Origin: Prevotella sp. S7-1-8
GTDB lineage: Bacteria; Bacteroidota; Bacteroidia; Bacteroidales; Bacteroidaceae
DNA length: 64,000 nt
Assembly (NCBI RefSeq): GCF_000758925.1
Contig: NZ_JRNC01000026.1
Span: forward strand, 1-64,000
Direction of reading: 5' to 3'
The position numbers were made by a program, and so were the translations under genes. Position 1 is the stretch's first letter. The number at the start of each line of letters is the position of its first letter. Shown here in pieces: positions 8,324-16,052 of this stretch. The notes beneath the pieces are model-generated. The model was given only the letters and a program-made list of their open reading frames with translations. It did not search any database and was not told the origin of the DNA.

Positions 8324-9598
8324 TCAATCTTTGAAGCGGTCGCCCCAACAGTCTGTCATGCGCTTGTACAGTTTGTCCTCGGCCGGCGCATGCTGCGCGT
8401 GCCAAAATCTCACGTCCACGAGAGCGTCCGGCAGATATTGCTGCTCTGTAAAATTGTTCGGATAATCGTGCGGGTATTTGTAGCCGTCATGGTATCCAAG
8501 TTCGGCCATGAGCTTGGTTGGCGCGTTCCTGATGGGCATCGGCACGGGCTGGTTGCCGCTGCGACGCACCTCGTCAATCGCCGCGTCGATGGCCAAATAG
8601 GCAGAGTTGCTTTTCGGGCTGGTGGCCAAATAGACCGTGGCCTCGGCCAATGGTATGCGCCCCTCGGGCCATCCTATCTTCATGACAGCGTCAAAAGCCG
8701 CGTTGGCCAACAACAACGCGTTGGGGTTGGCCAGTCCGATGTCCTCGGCCGCGCTTATCACCAACCGGCGGGCTATGAACCGCGGGTCTTCCCCACCCTC
8801 TATCATCCTCGCCATCCAGTAAAGCGCCGCGTCGGGGTCTGACCCCCTGATGCTCTTGATAAAGGCCGAAATGATGTCATAATGCATCTCTCCGTCCTTG
8901 TCGTAAGCCAATGGGTTGGATTGCAAAAGCCTCTCTACCGTCTCGTCGGTAACCAGCACCTCATGGCTTGTGGTGGACGACACCACCAAGTCAAGAATGT
9001 TGAGCAGCTTGCGAGCGTCGCCCCCGCTGTATCGCATCATCGCCCCCGTCTCCTTGAGGTCGATTTCGCGACGCCTCAGCTCCTCGTCCTCGGCGATGGC
9101 CCGGCTCAATATCCTCGTCAGGCCGTCTTTGTCTAACGACTTGAGCACATAGAGCTGGCAACGAGACAGCAACGGCCTGATTACCTCGAAAGAGGGATTT
9201 TCCGTCGTGGCCCCTATCAGCGTCACGACACCGCGTTCCACAGCCCCCAAGAGCGAGTCTTGCTGCGATTTGGAGAAGCGGTGTATCTCGTCAATGAACA
9301 GTATGGGCGATTGCGCGTTGAAAAAATGCCCCTGTTTGGCACGCTCTATCACCTCGCGCACATCTTTCACGCCACTCGTCACCGCGCTCAGCGTGAAAAA
9401 TGGCACCTTAAGCATGCCAGCTATAATCCGGGCCAACGTGGTCTTGCCCACGCCGGGCGGCCCCCACAGTATGAACGATGACACATGGCCGGCCTCCACC
9501 ATGCGTCGAAGCGCGGCGTCTTTGCCCACCACATGCTCTTGCCCCACATAGTCGTCGAGGGTCGTCGGGCGCATCCTTTCCGCCAAAGGTTTACTCAT
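8324..9598 (-). CDS. rarA: replication-associated recombination protein RarA (MgsA)
   Basis: This 424-aa AAA+ ATPase acts at stalled replication forks together with SSB and RecA. It starts [20 protein letters not shown], the family's typical opening. Walker A is [14 protein letters not shown] (near residue 45) and Walker B is [27 protein letters not shown] is sensor 1/arginine finger region. The C-terminal oligomerisation domain includes [20 protein letters not shown] (broken here for length) and [12 protein letters not shown] -7 box lies only 5 nt before the ATG, so the mRNA may be nearly leaderless. Confidence 0.95.
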   Translation of the reverse strand: MSKPLAERMRPTTLDDYVGQEHVVGKDAALRRMVEAGHVSSFILWGPPGVGKTTLARIIAGMLKVPFFTLSAVTSGVKDVREVIERAKQGHFFNAQSPILFIDEIHRFSKSQQDSLLGAVERGVVTLIGATTENPSFEVIRPLLSRCQLYVLKSLDKDGLTRILSRAIAEDEELRRREIDLKETGAMMRYSGGDARKLLNILDLVVSSTTSHEVLVTDETVERLLQSNPLAYDKDGEMHYDIISAFIKSIRGSDPDAALYWMARMIEGGEDPRFIARRLVISAAEDIGLANPNALLLANAAFDAVMKIGWPEGRIPLAEATVYLATSPKSNSAYLAIDAAIDEVRRSGNQPVPMPIRNAPTKLMAELGYHDGYKYPHDYPNNFTEQQYLPDALVDVRFWHAQHAPAEDKLYKRMTDCWGDRFKD

Positions 9599-9603
9599 GT
9601 TTG

Positions 9604-9611
9604 CAAAATTA
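9604..9611 (-). promoter_or_regulatory. -7 box TAATTTTG immediately before rarA
   Basis: On the minus strand TAATTTTG ends 5 nt before the rarA ATG. Because this box is centred near -7, the transcription start should fall on or next to the start codon. Confidence 0.6.
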
Positions 9612-9844
9612 ATAAAATATTAACCAACCGCCATCATCTCACTGTTAAAGATATAGAAACCCTTTAATATAGTGCCACCCGTCGCGCGACGTCCGCGTTG
9701 GGACAGGTTCGCGAGCGGTTGGTTTCATCTTTGCCGCGCGCGGTAATAAAATACGAATGGCAGAACGAGGCAAACCGTCGGTATCAGGTCGGGCAAATGG
9801 GCGCAGAACATTCGCCCCGCGTTTTACGTTAGCCCAAGCCCAGG

Positions 9845-10155
9845 GCAAAGAAAAAAGCCCTGAAAATAACTGACAAAAGGGTCTTCGGGAGCGGCTTATT
9901 TACGAGCGAGAAGGCATGCGCGCACAAATACGGCCGCATTTTGAGTTTTTCATAAAATGCTATGCTTCAATATGTTGCAAAAATATGAGGCGAACGCTGC
10001 AAAAATAGTTTTCTTACGCCATCGCCATTGGGCCTTGATCGCACCCTCATTAGCCCTTAAGCGCACCCTCAATGGGTAACATTCATGCCACGATCGGTAC
10101 TTAAACGTAACGCCAATAGGCGCCAATGGCGTTTTGACCGTAACATGATAGCCTA
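9845..10155 (-). repeat. dispersed intergenic element, copy A (tail + five 22-nt units)
   Basis: Copy A of a four-member family, oriented with its tail toward lower coordinates. Tail block 1 is at about 9915-9950 (minus strand GAAAAACTC...CGTATTT). Block 2 is at about 9861-9883 (minus strand TTTTGTCAGTTATTTTC). A TGCAAAAATAT motif sits at about 9975. The leader AAAATAGTTTTC starts at 10002. Five 22-nt units run from 10024, 10046, 10068, 10090 and 10112. The fifth contains GCCAATAGGCGCCAATGG. The element fills most of the rarA-to-transpeptidase gap. The rest of that gap (9612-9844) shows nothing I recognise. Confidence 0.7.
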
Positions 10156-10351
10156 AAAATGACCGAATTTTTGGTCGGCAACAATTTTTTTGCCGCTATT
10201 TGGTCAATTTTTCAAGGACATGTTTTTGTGACTATATGTTGACACCGAGGTCATGTCTTGGCTAAGTGGCGCGGTCAACATTTTTTGCCTCCGACACTAA
10301 ACGATAGTGTAATTTGCAACTGTATTGTCGCCAATTGTCGTCTATTTATCG

Positions 10352-10359
10352 TATCTTTG
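10352..10359 (+). promoter_or_regulatory. -7 box TATCTTTG of the transpeptidase gene
   Basis: TATCTTTG followed by C fits the Bacteroidetes -7 consensus. The predicted transcription start near 10366 rules out translation starts further upstream and decides the gene start below. Confidence 0.6.
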
Positions 10360-10476
10360 CAGCGATGTGGCCAAATCAGGAAAGGCCACGCAAATCATAT
10401 GTCTATAATGACAAGAGAGGCAGTGGGCGCCAGTTTGGCAACAGCAACAGGCGCAGCCCGTTTTAAGACAACCCAA

Positions 10477-11637
10477 ATGATACGTTTCACGACACTCATC
10501 CTTAGCGCGTTCGTGGCTTGCGCGGCATTGGCTCAAGGCCTGCCCACCGACGGACCGCTGACCATCGACCCCAAACTTCAGGCTCTGGGCAAGCGACTTC
10601 TACGCGGCAAACAGGGAAGCATGGTGGCCATAGAGCCAGCCACGGGCCGCGTCTTGGCGCTCGTTAGCGCCGACAGGGTGGGCGAAGACATCAACCGGGC
10701 CATATCAAAAGAGTATTCGCCGGGGTCCACTTTCAAGGTGGCACAGGCTCTTGCCATGCTCTCGGAGGGCACGCTCAAACCGGAGACTATTTATCCTTGC
10801 GACAAAGGCTTCACATTTGGCGGCATTCATATTGGCTGCCACGCGCATCGCTCGCCGCTCGACTTGGTCGGAGCGTTAGGATATTCTTGCAACGCTTATT
10901 TCTGCAAGGCTTTCCAGGAGATGATAGACAACAAAGCCGTGTATCCCACTAAGCGCGGCGCCATCGACCGATGGAACGCCTACATGCGGAGCATGGGTTT
11001 GGGAGAGCCGCTCGGCGTGGACTTGCCCGGGGAGGTGGCTGGGCATGTGCCAAACGCCGCTTCGCTCTCCGCGCTGCACCGAAACTGGAATGGCGCCACC
11101 GTGATGTGGATGGGCATGGGGCAAGGGGAGGTTACAACCACCCCACTGCAACTGTGCAATTTGGCGGCTATGATAGCCAACCGAGGGTTCTTTTTCACCC
11201 CTCACATCCATCTGTCGACAGCCGACAGCCCCTTGGACGGCACGCGCGCGCGGTCGCGACAATGTTTGGCCAAACCGTGGGCGATCGATTATGTCATACA
11301 AGGTATGCGCTTGGCCGTCAAGCATGGAACCGCCGCTCGCATAGACACACCGGCTTATAAGATATGCGGCAAAACCGGAACGGCCGAGAACGAGGGGGCC
11401 GACCACTCCATCTTCATGGGGTTCGCGCCGATGAACTCGCCACGTATCGCCGTCAGTGTGTTTGTCGAAAATGGTGGCTTTGGGGCCGATTTGGCGGCTC
11501 CATTGGCAGCGCTGATGATAGAACAGTATCTCACGGGCAACCTGTCGGCTAAGTCAAAGCGTCGGGCCGCGAAATGGGAAAACAAGAAAGTAAAGGTAAC
11601 GCCAGTGGAGAAGGCTGTTAGTTTTGACGACCTGTAA
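10477..11637 (+). CDS. penicillin-binding transpeptidase-domain protein, short form
   Basis: This 386-aa exported protein consists almost entirely of a PBP2/FtsI-type transpeptidase domain. All three catalytic motifs are present in mature order: SxxK as SPGSTFK (Ser84, Lys87), SxN as SCN (Ser137) and KTGT at 299-302. The N-terminal dimerisation and pedestal domains of class B PBPs are missing. Start choice: the frame stays open upstream to 10258, but the promoter box at 10352 and the signal peptide MIRFTTLILSAFVACAALAQ support ATG 10477. ATG 10399 is the alternative. It presumably crosslinks or modifies peptidoglycan. Beta-lactam sensing or resistance is possible but unproven. Confidence 0.85.
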   Translation: MIRFTTLILSAFVACAALAQGLPTDGPLTIDPKLQALGKRLLRGKQGSMVAIEPATGRVLALVSADRVGEDINRAISKEYSPGSTFKVAQALAMLSEGTLKPETIYPCDKGFTFGGIHIGCHAHRSPLDLVGALGYSCNAYFCKAFQEMIDNKAVYPTKRGAIDRWNAYMRSMGLGEPLGVDLPGEVAGHVPNAASLSALHRNWNGATVMWMGMGQGEVTTTPLQLCNLAAMIANRGFFFTPHIHLSTADSPLDGTRARSRQCLAKPWAIDYVIQGMRLAVKHGTAARIDTPAYKICGKTGTAENEGADHSIFMGFAPMNSPRIAVSVFVENGGFGADLAAPLAALMIEQYLTGNLSAKSKRRAAKWENKKVKVTPVEKAVSFDDL

Positions 11638-11731
11638 GCCCATGCCAAGCCCTCTTCAAGGTAGGCTCAAGCTTTCAATTACACCTTTATATTATAGCAT
11701 AAGCAAATATCAAATACAAAATACCTATACA

Positions 11732-13153
11732 ATGACCAAACTCATAGATTGTTTCGTGCCTGCGGGCAACGACGAAGAGACCGACAAAAACGTCAACGCG
11801 CTGAACGCGCTCGATATAGTGAACGACATCACCATCGTGGAGACGTCCATGCGCGAGAGCGAGACCGTGCGCACGATGGCTGACATGGCCAAAGCCGAGT
11901 ACACCCTGTTCTATCTCAAACCACAATACATTCGCATGGGCTATCTGGCTTTGGAGCGCATGGTGCAAGTGGCCGAGATGACAGGAGCGGGCATGATTTA
12001 CGCCGACCATTACAACGTGTCGGTCAACGGACAACGCACCGAGGCACCCGTCATTGACTATCAGGCAGGCAGCCTACGAGACGATTTCGACTTCGGCAGC
12101 GCGCTCCTTTTTCGCACCGAAGCGTTGAAAGAGGCTGCCGCGCGCACCACCGCCGACTATGCGGCGGCGGGCATTTACGACCTGAGACTGAAACTGTCGC
12201 AACGCCATCGCATAGAGCACATCAACGAATTCTTGTATTCCGAGGTGGAACTTGACACCCGAAAGACAGGCGAGAAACTCTTCGACTATGTAAATCCACG
12301 CAACAGAGACTCACAAATAGAGATGGAGGCCGCTTGCACGGAGCATCTTAAGGAAGTGGGGGCGTACTTGCCTCCCGTAAGCAAGAAGGTGGACTTCACG
12401 GGCGACTTCATGGTGGAGGCTTCTATCATGATACCCACGCTCAACCGCGTGAGCACCATTCGAGACGCCATCGAGAGCGCGTTGAGCCAAAAAACCGATT
12501 TCAAATACAATGTCTTCGTGGTGGAGAATGGCCCAAACTGCCATTCCACCGATGGCACCACCGAACTGATAGACGAGTACAAAGACGACCCACGCGTGAT
12601 ACATATCATACCGGAGCGCAATGACATCGGCGTGGGGGGCAGCTGGAACATGGCCGCGCGCCATCCGCAGTGCGGCCGGTTCATCGTTCAATTGGACTCG
12701 GACGATGTATACTCGGGCACGGACACACTGCAAAAAATTGTAGAAACCTTCCGCCAAGAGAGATGCGCCATGGTCATCGGCTCGTACACATTGACAGACA
12801 TTGACCTTAACATCTTGCCACCGGGCAAGATTGACCACCGTGAGTGGACAGCCGAGAATGGGCACAACAACGCCTTGCGCATCAATGGGCTTGGCGCGCC
12901 GCGGGCGTTTTTCACGCCCGTACTGCGCGACATCAAGCTGCCCAACGTGTGCTATGGCGAGGACTACGCTATCGGCTTGGCCATCAGCAGAGAGTATCGC
13001 ATAGGCCGAATATACGATGCTATATACAATTGCCGGCGCTGGGACGACAACTCGGACGGCGACCTGAGCGTAGAGAAAAACAATCGCAACAATCTTTACA
13101 AAGACCGCTTGCGCACATGGGAACTGATGGCTCGCATGAAAAAGAGGTCGTAA
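11732..13153 (+). CDS. family 2 glycosyltransferase with two tandem GT-A-like domains
   Basis: This 473-aa protein is likely cytosolic. Residues 1-220 look like a degenerate GT-A domain (LIDCFVPAGNDEETDKN, AEYTLFYLKP) without an evident DxD. Residues about 229-470 are a canonical GT2 domain with EASIMIPTLNRVSTIRDAIE, VVENGPNCHSTDGT, the metal-binding LDSDD (322-326) and the catalytic-base type GED (409-411). It transfers a sugar from a nucleotide donor. Acceptor and donor are unknown. The start ATG 11732 is preferred because the upstream extension is low-complexity and overlaps the previous gene. No polysaccharide cluster surrounds it. Confidence 0.85.
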   Translation: MTKLIDCFVPAGNDEETDKNVNALNALDIVNDITIVETSMRESETVRTMADMAKAEYTLFYLKPQYIRMGYLALERMVQVAEMTGAGMIYADHYNVSVNGQRTEAPVIDYQAGSLRDDFDFGSALLFRTEALKEAAARTTADYAAAGIYDLRLKLSQRHRIEHINEFLYSEVELDTRKTGEKLFDYVNPRNRDSQIEMEAACTEHLKEVGAYLPPVSKKVDFTGDFMVEASIMIPTLNRVSTIRDAIESALSQKTDFKYNVFVVENGPNCHSTDGTTELIDEYKDDPRVIHIIPERNDIGVGGSWNMAARHPQCGRFIVQLDSDDVYSGTDTLQKIVETFRQERCAMVIGSYTLTDIDLNILPPGKIDHREWTAENGHNNALRINGLGAPRAFFTPVLRDIKLPNVCYGEDYAIGLAISREYRIGRIYDAIYNCRRWDDNSDGDLSVEKNNRNNLYKDRLRTWELMARMKKRS

Positions 13154-13302
13154 TTCGCAATCTTCAATTTCAATTCACGATTTCAAATATTGAACCTTTG
13201 ACGGAGACGCGACTGTTTACAAATAATAATCGTGAATTGAATATTGTTGATTGTGAATTGAAAAAAACATAAAACACCAGCCCGAAAGGCAATAACTGAA
13301 AA
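13154..13302. repeat. A+T-rich intergenic repeat tract (AATTGAA/TTCAATT words)
   Basis: The gap is built from variants of TTCAATT, AATTCACGATT and their complements. AATTCACGATT near 13174 and AATCGTGAATT near 13228 form an 11-bp inverted pair. AAAATTGAAAATTGTGAAT runs into the start of the next gene and duplicates nearby words. I recall similar degenerate repeats between Bacteroidetes genes. No function can be assigned. Confidence 0.5.
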
Positions 13303-14649
13303 TTGAAAATTGTGAATCGCGAACTGAACAAACGTCTTTGGTTGTGGATTCCCACGCTTTATTTTGCCGAGGGAATACCTTATTTTATAGTGAACAACAT
13401 ATCGGTGACCATGTTTACGAGGATGGGTGTGCCCAACGGCGAGATGGCATTGTTCACCAGTTTGCTCTATCTGCCATGGGTCATCAAACCCCTTTGGAGT
13501 CCGTTCGTTGACATCTTGCGTACCAAACGATGGTGGATTGTAACCACGCAAGTGCTCATGAGCGCGCTCTTCGTGCTGCTCACACTGAGCGTTCCGCACC
13601 CCGACACCACCCTGATAGGCAGCAAAACAGTGCCTGTGAGCATGTTTACGCTCACGCTCATACTTTTTGTCATCACGGCGTTTGCCTCGGCCACGCACGA
13701 CATAGCGGCCGACGGCTTCTACATGTTGGCCGCCAACGAGGAGGAACAAAGTTTCTTCGTAGGCATCCGCAGCACCTTTTATCGGCTCAGCAGCATCTTT
13801 GGGCAGGGCGTGTTGGTGTACGTTGCCGGCAGATTGGAAAAGTCGACGGGCGACATTCCCACCTCGTGGCAAATCACGATGGGCATCACTGCCGTAATGT
13901 TTTGCGCCCTCACGCTGTACCATACGTTCGCCCTGCCTCGCCCACAAGCGGACGACCCACGCATGGGGCACGAATCAAGGGTGAGCGCAAGAGAGGTAAT
14001 AAGCGAGTTTGCCCGCACGTTTTACACCTATTTCAGCAAGTCGGGCGTATGGTTGGCCATCACGTTCATGTTACTTTACAGGCTTCCAGAGGCTTTCCTT
14101 CTCAAGATGGTGAACCCGTTTTTGCTTGACCCGGCGTCGCGTGGAGGACTGGGGTTGGACACGGACACGGTGGGAATTGTCTATGGCACCATAGGTGTCA
14201 TCGCGCTTACCATAGGCGGAATTATCGGAGGCATAGCCGCGTCGCGGTGGGGATTGCGCCGTTCGCTATGGCCAATGGCCGCCAGCATCTCGCTGCCCTG
14301 CGTCACGTTTGTGTACCTCGCCATGTTCCACCCCGTCAACATCATAGTCATCAGTGCGTGCGTGGCGGTCGAGCAGTTTGGCTATGGCTTTGGATTCACT
14401 GCCTATATGCTCTATATGATGCACTTCTCCAAAGGCGAATTTACAACCGCCCACTATGCCATTTGCACGGCGTTTATGGCTATGAGCATGATGGTTCCGG
14501 GCATGTTTGCCGGCTATCTGCAAGAAATGATGGGCTATGAGCATTTCTTTTGGCTGGTGATGGCATGCATTTTGGGAACTATGGGCGCCACATTCTTTGT
14601 GCGCAAAAAAATCAATGAAACAAACACGAGCACGCAGACGCATGTGTAG
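13303..14649 (+). CDS. ampG: AmpG-like muropeptide permease (MFS)
   Basis: This 448-aa major-facilitator protein has about 12 predicted membrane segments. The N-terminal LWIPTLYFAEGIPYFIVNNI and LYLPWVIKPLWSPFVD closely match AmpG-type permeases, which import GlcNAc-anhydroMurNAc muropeptides for cell-wall recycling. SATHDIAADGFYM is another family landmark. The neighbouring amino-sugar kinase supports that role. The start is uncertain: TTG 13303 and GTG 13312 are both possible, there is no ATG in a suitable place, and the region is invaded by short repeats. Confidence 0.85.
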   Translation: MKIVNRELNKRLWLWIPTLYFAEGIPYFIVNNISVTMFTRMGVPNGEMALFTSLLYLPWVIKPLWSPFVDILRTKRWWIVTTQVLMSALFVLLTLSVPHPDTTLIGSKTVPVSMFTLTLILFVITAFASATHDIAADGFYMLAANEEEQSFFVGIRSTFYRLSSIFGQGVLVYVAGRLEKSTGDIPTSWQITMGITAVMFCALTLYHTFALPRPQADDPRMGHESRVSAREVISEFARTFYTYFSKSGVWLAITFMLLYRLPEAFLLKMVNPFLLDPASRGGLGLDTDTVGIVYGTIGVIALTIGGIIGGIAASRWGLRRSLWPMAASISLPCVTFVYLAMFHPVNIIVISACVAVEQFGYGFGFTAYMLYMMHFSKGEFTTAHYAICTAFMAMSMMVPGMFAGYLQEMMGYEHFFWLVMACILGTMGATFFVRKKINETNTSTQTHV

Positions 14650-14759
14650 TCGTGCCGATGTCAGCCAAACTTGAGAACGCCAAATGCGCCCGTGAGACTG
14701 ACGTTGGATCTACGTTGGAGAATACAGAATGTACAGATAATACGACGAGGGGATATGTT

Positions 14760-14789
14760 GGCCTGTAGCAGGCCGAGTGTCATGACTCG
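14760..14789. repeat. two adjacent short hairpins between the permease and kinase genes
   Basis: GGCCTG-TAG-CAGGCC (14760-14774) is followed at once by CGAGT-6 nt-ACTCG (14774-14789). There is no T-run, so a terminator is unlikely. The 264-nt gap around it (14650-14912) resembles a dispersed Bacteroidales intergenic repeat as I remember it, but only one copy is present here. Confidence 0.4.
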
Positions 14790-14912
14790 CTTGGGAGCGG
14801 CAAAAGATATTCGGCGCAAAGCCAAAACGCGGAAGAGATACACCACACACACTCTCTTGGTTTGTCGAAAGCAAACCAAGGGCATAAAACAAACATAGAA
14901 AACAGACAGCGT

Positions 14913-15755
14913 ATGAAAGCAATACTTATCGCGGACAGTGGCTCCACCAAGACAGATTGGTGCCTGTTGGCGCAAGACGGAACTAAAACACAAGTGCGAA
15001 CCAAGGGTCTAAACCCTTTCCAAATGACCGAAGGCGAAATCAAGGCGGAAATAAACACGGCGTTATTGCCGCGCATCCCGACTACCTCCATCACCTCACT
15101 GCACTTTTATGGGGCCGGCTGCACATTGGAAAAACAACCCACGGTGGAGCGCGCGCTTCGCCAATGCTTATCCGTTGAGGGAACTTGCGAGGTGGCGAGC
15201 GACATGCTTGGCGCGGCAAGAGGCATTTGCGGGCATTCCGCGGGCATCGCGTGCATACTCGGCACAGGCAGCAACTCGTGCGCCTACAATGGCGAAAAAA
15301 TCACGGCTAACGTCTCTCCCCTTGGGTTTATTCTCGGCGACGAAGGCAGCGGGGCGGTGCTCGGGCGAACCCTTTTGGGCGATGTGATGAAACGTCAACT
15401 ACCGCAGCGCATCATAGACAAGTTTCATGAGCGATACCCACTGAATAACGCCGACATCATAGACAAGGTTTATCGGCAAAAGACACCCAACAGATTCTTG
15501 GCGTCGTTCGCGCCTTTTATCAAGGAGAATATTGACGAGCCACACATCGAAGAGATGGTGAAAGATGGCTTCAGACGCTTCTTGCGCCGCAACGTAAGGC
15601 AGTACGAGCTGTGCGAACAGCTGCCTATCGGTTTCGTCGGGTCCATCGCCTTGGCCTTCAACAAACAACTCGCGGAGGTTGTGGCAGAAGAGAACATGCG
15701 GCTTGGGCGTATCATCAAGGCGCCAATGGATGGCTTGGTGGAGTTTCACCAATAA
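14913..15755 (+). CDS. BadF/BadG-type sugar kinase (N-acetylglucosamine kinase-like)
   Basis: This 280-aa ASKHA-superfamily ATPase phosphorylates a sugar. The N-terminal phosphate-1 loop reads ILIADSGSTKTDWCLL. The segment GIACILGTGSNSCAYNG and the motif LGFILGDEGSGAVLGR (near residue 145) are typical of N-acetylglucosamine/N-acetylmuramic acid kinases of the BadF/BadG/BcrA/BcrD family. The C-terminal phosphate-2 loop is IGFVGSIALAFN. Next to the AmpG-like permease it probably feeds imported amino sugars back into metabolism. ATG 14913 is chosen because the motif begins right after it. An upstream extension of 17 codons is unlikely. Confidence 0.85.
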   Translation: MKAILIADSGSTKTDWCLLAQDGTKTQVRTKGLNPFQMTEGEIKAEINTALLPRIPTTSITSLHFYGAGCTLEKQPTVERALRQCLSVEGTCEVASDMLGAARGICGHSAGIACILGTGSNSCAYNGEKITANVSPLGFILGDEGSGAVLGRTLLGDVMKRQLPQRIIDKFHERYPLNNADIIDKVYRQKTPNRFLASFAPFIKENIDEPHIEEMVKDGFRRFLRRNVRQYELCEQLPIGFVGSIALAFNKQLAEVVAEENMRLGRIIKAPMDGLVEFHQ

Positions 15756-16052
15756 GTTTGCGACAAGAAAATAAATTCTCATGGCACACGGATCGGTAAA
15801 CAACGCGCTCAAAGAGAGCCTGCCCAAACAGTTTGCCACAAACCCAAAATCGCAGTCCGCAAATCATAAAGACAACAGTGATAAACCATAAAGGCAATAT
15901 CAACAAGACATAATGATATGCGTGACAAATAGCCATGACCTTTGGAGCGCGCTTTCGTTTATTTAACCAAAAAGTGAAATAGCCTCAAGTTGTCTTGTCT
16001 AACTCATCGAATATCATACATTTTCAAATATTATACTTAATTGAACCGAGAC

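Noticed and set aside
10258-10476. Upstream extension of the transpeptidase reading frame
   Set aside because: A promoter box lies inside the extension and a signal peptide begins at the later ATG.
13154-13302. Copy of the 22-nt element family
   Set aside because: The repeats here are short AATTGAA words without 22-nt spacing, leader or tail blocks.
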